Source: Nautiliaceae bacterium
GTDB lineage: Bacteria > Campylobacterota > Campylobacteria > Campylobacterales > Nautiliaceae
Direction: 5' to 3'
Length of the DNA stretch: 6,883 nucleotides
Assembly: GCA_027035735.1 (NCBI GenBank)
Contig: JALVUH010000094.1
Location: 13,929-20,811, forward strand
The notes under the pieces were generated by a model, which was not told where the DNA came from, searched no databases, and worked only from the letters and a program-made list of their open reading frames with translations. Below are positions 6,524 through 6,883 of the stretch, one piece after another. Numbering within the stretch: position 1 is the stretch's first letter; the number at the start of each line of letters is the position of its first letter. The translations under genes and the position numbers were made by a program.

Positions 6524-6883
6524 AAAAATTATTGCTTTTATTATTATTTTTATTTGCTTATTCACAACCGTTAGAAATAGATGGAATTAAAATTTATAAT
6601 TTTCCACAAATTAATGAAATAAATACTACCAAGACTATTGAAATAAATAATACAAAATCAAAATCTACTGCAGAAATTAATGAAACTAATCTTTCAGAAG
6701 AAAATATTTCATTTGAAAACAATGAAACTAATATATCAAAAATTTCAACAGAAACTAATGAAACTAATATATCTAAACCTACATCATCTATAACCTATGA
6801 AGAAATTTTTAATTCCACTATAAAAACTATTAAACCAAAAATAGATATAGCAGTTTTGATTAATAAACAAAAATTTAAAAAAT
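6520..6883 (+). CDS. Secreted or envelope protein with sequon-rich N-terminal linker (3' end outside window)
   Basis: I do not recognise the family. The ATG overlaps the glycosylase stop as ATGA, with AAAGAG six bases upstream. The frame stays open to the right edge (121 codons). Residues 1-15 are a signal peptide: two lysines, a Leu/Phe-rich core, then FAYS before Q16. There is no lipobox cysteine, so it is not an obvious lipoprotein. Residues 30-90 are a low-complexity Asn/Glu/Thr/Ser/Ile linker with the repeated motif NETN-[L/I]-S. Nine Asn fit the bacterial PglB sequon D/E-X-N-X-S/T: N35, N43, N54, N57, N62, N68, N71, N80 and N83. From about residue 104 the composition changes to KPKIDIAVLINKQKFKK, which looks like the first beta strand and helix of a folded alpha/beta domain. 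A periplasmic ligand-binding fold is one guess. The role is unknown; secretion is well supported, glycosylation is inference. Confidence 0.82.
   Translation, partial: MKKLLLLLLFLFAYSQPLEIDGIKIYNFPQINEINTTKTIEINNTKSKSTAEINETNLSEENISFENNETNISKISTETNETNISKPTSSITYEEIFNSTIKTIKPKIDIAVLINKQKFKK
6679..6773 (+). repeat. In-frame short direct repeats coding the NETN motif
   Basis: The 12-base unit AATGAAACTAAT occurs at 6679-6690, 6721-6732 and 6757-6768. The last two copies extend to 17 identical bases (AATGAAACTAATATATC; 6721-6737 and 6757-6773). The spacings, 42 and 36 bases, are multiples of three, so every copy encodes N-E-T-N and the array can grow or shrink without breaking the frame. Each unit carries two overlapping glycosylation-type sequons. 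Confidence 0.8.

Overview
The window is a very AT-rich, gene-dense bacterial segment. Gene content and order point to Campylobacterota (the former Epsilonproteobacteria). From memory, tgt, a protein with a TrkA-C (RCK_C) domain, aroB and an MscS channel occur in this order in Helicobacter pylori (around HP0281-HP0284) and similarly in Campylobacter jejuni. The extreme A/T bias in third positions and the Lys/Ile/Asn-rich proteins would suit a Nautiliales-type genome (Nautilia, Caminibacter, Lebetimonas), but the genus is inference. No insertion sequence, CRISPR array, tRNA, rRNA or integration scar is visible, and there is no gene-free stretch over 60 bases.

Layout. Positions 2-862 (+) hold the 3' part of a PilZ-domain (probable c-di-GMP receptor) gene that enters from the left edge. 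It meets tgt (849-1970, -) tail to tail with a 14-base overlap. The only real intergenic region, 1971-2025, separates tgt from a rightward gene set. It carries a strong extended -10 for the rightward genes, a candidate extended -10 for tgt on the other strand, and an imperfect palindrome lying over both predicted start points.

The rightward set looks like one transcription unit in which every gene overlaps the next: an RCK_C-domain protein (2026-3435, TTG start), aroB (3425-4447), an MscS-family mechanosensitive channel with a signal peptide and periplasmic region (4444-5901), a family 4 Fe-S uracil-DNA glycosylase (5879-6523), and the start of a secreted protein (6520 to the right edge). The overlaps are 11, 4, 23 and 4 bases.

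Functionally the set is mixed: tRNA queuosine modification (tgt), the shikimate pathway (aroB), ion or osmotic homeostasis (the RCK-like protein and MscS), DNA repair, and an envelope protein. The most striking signal is in the last gene. Its secreted N-terminal region, just after the signal peptide, holds nine copies of the extended bacterial N-glycosylation sequon (D/E-X-N-X-S/T) in 53 residues. The other six proteins together (about 2150 residues) hold three by my reading. It may be a densely N-glycosylated linker.
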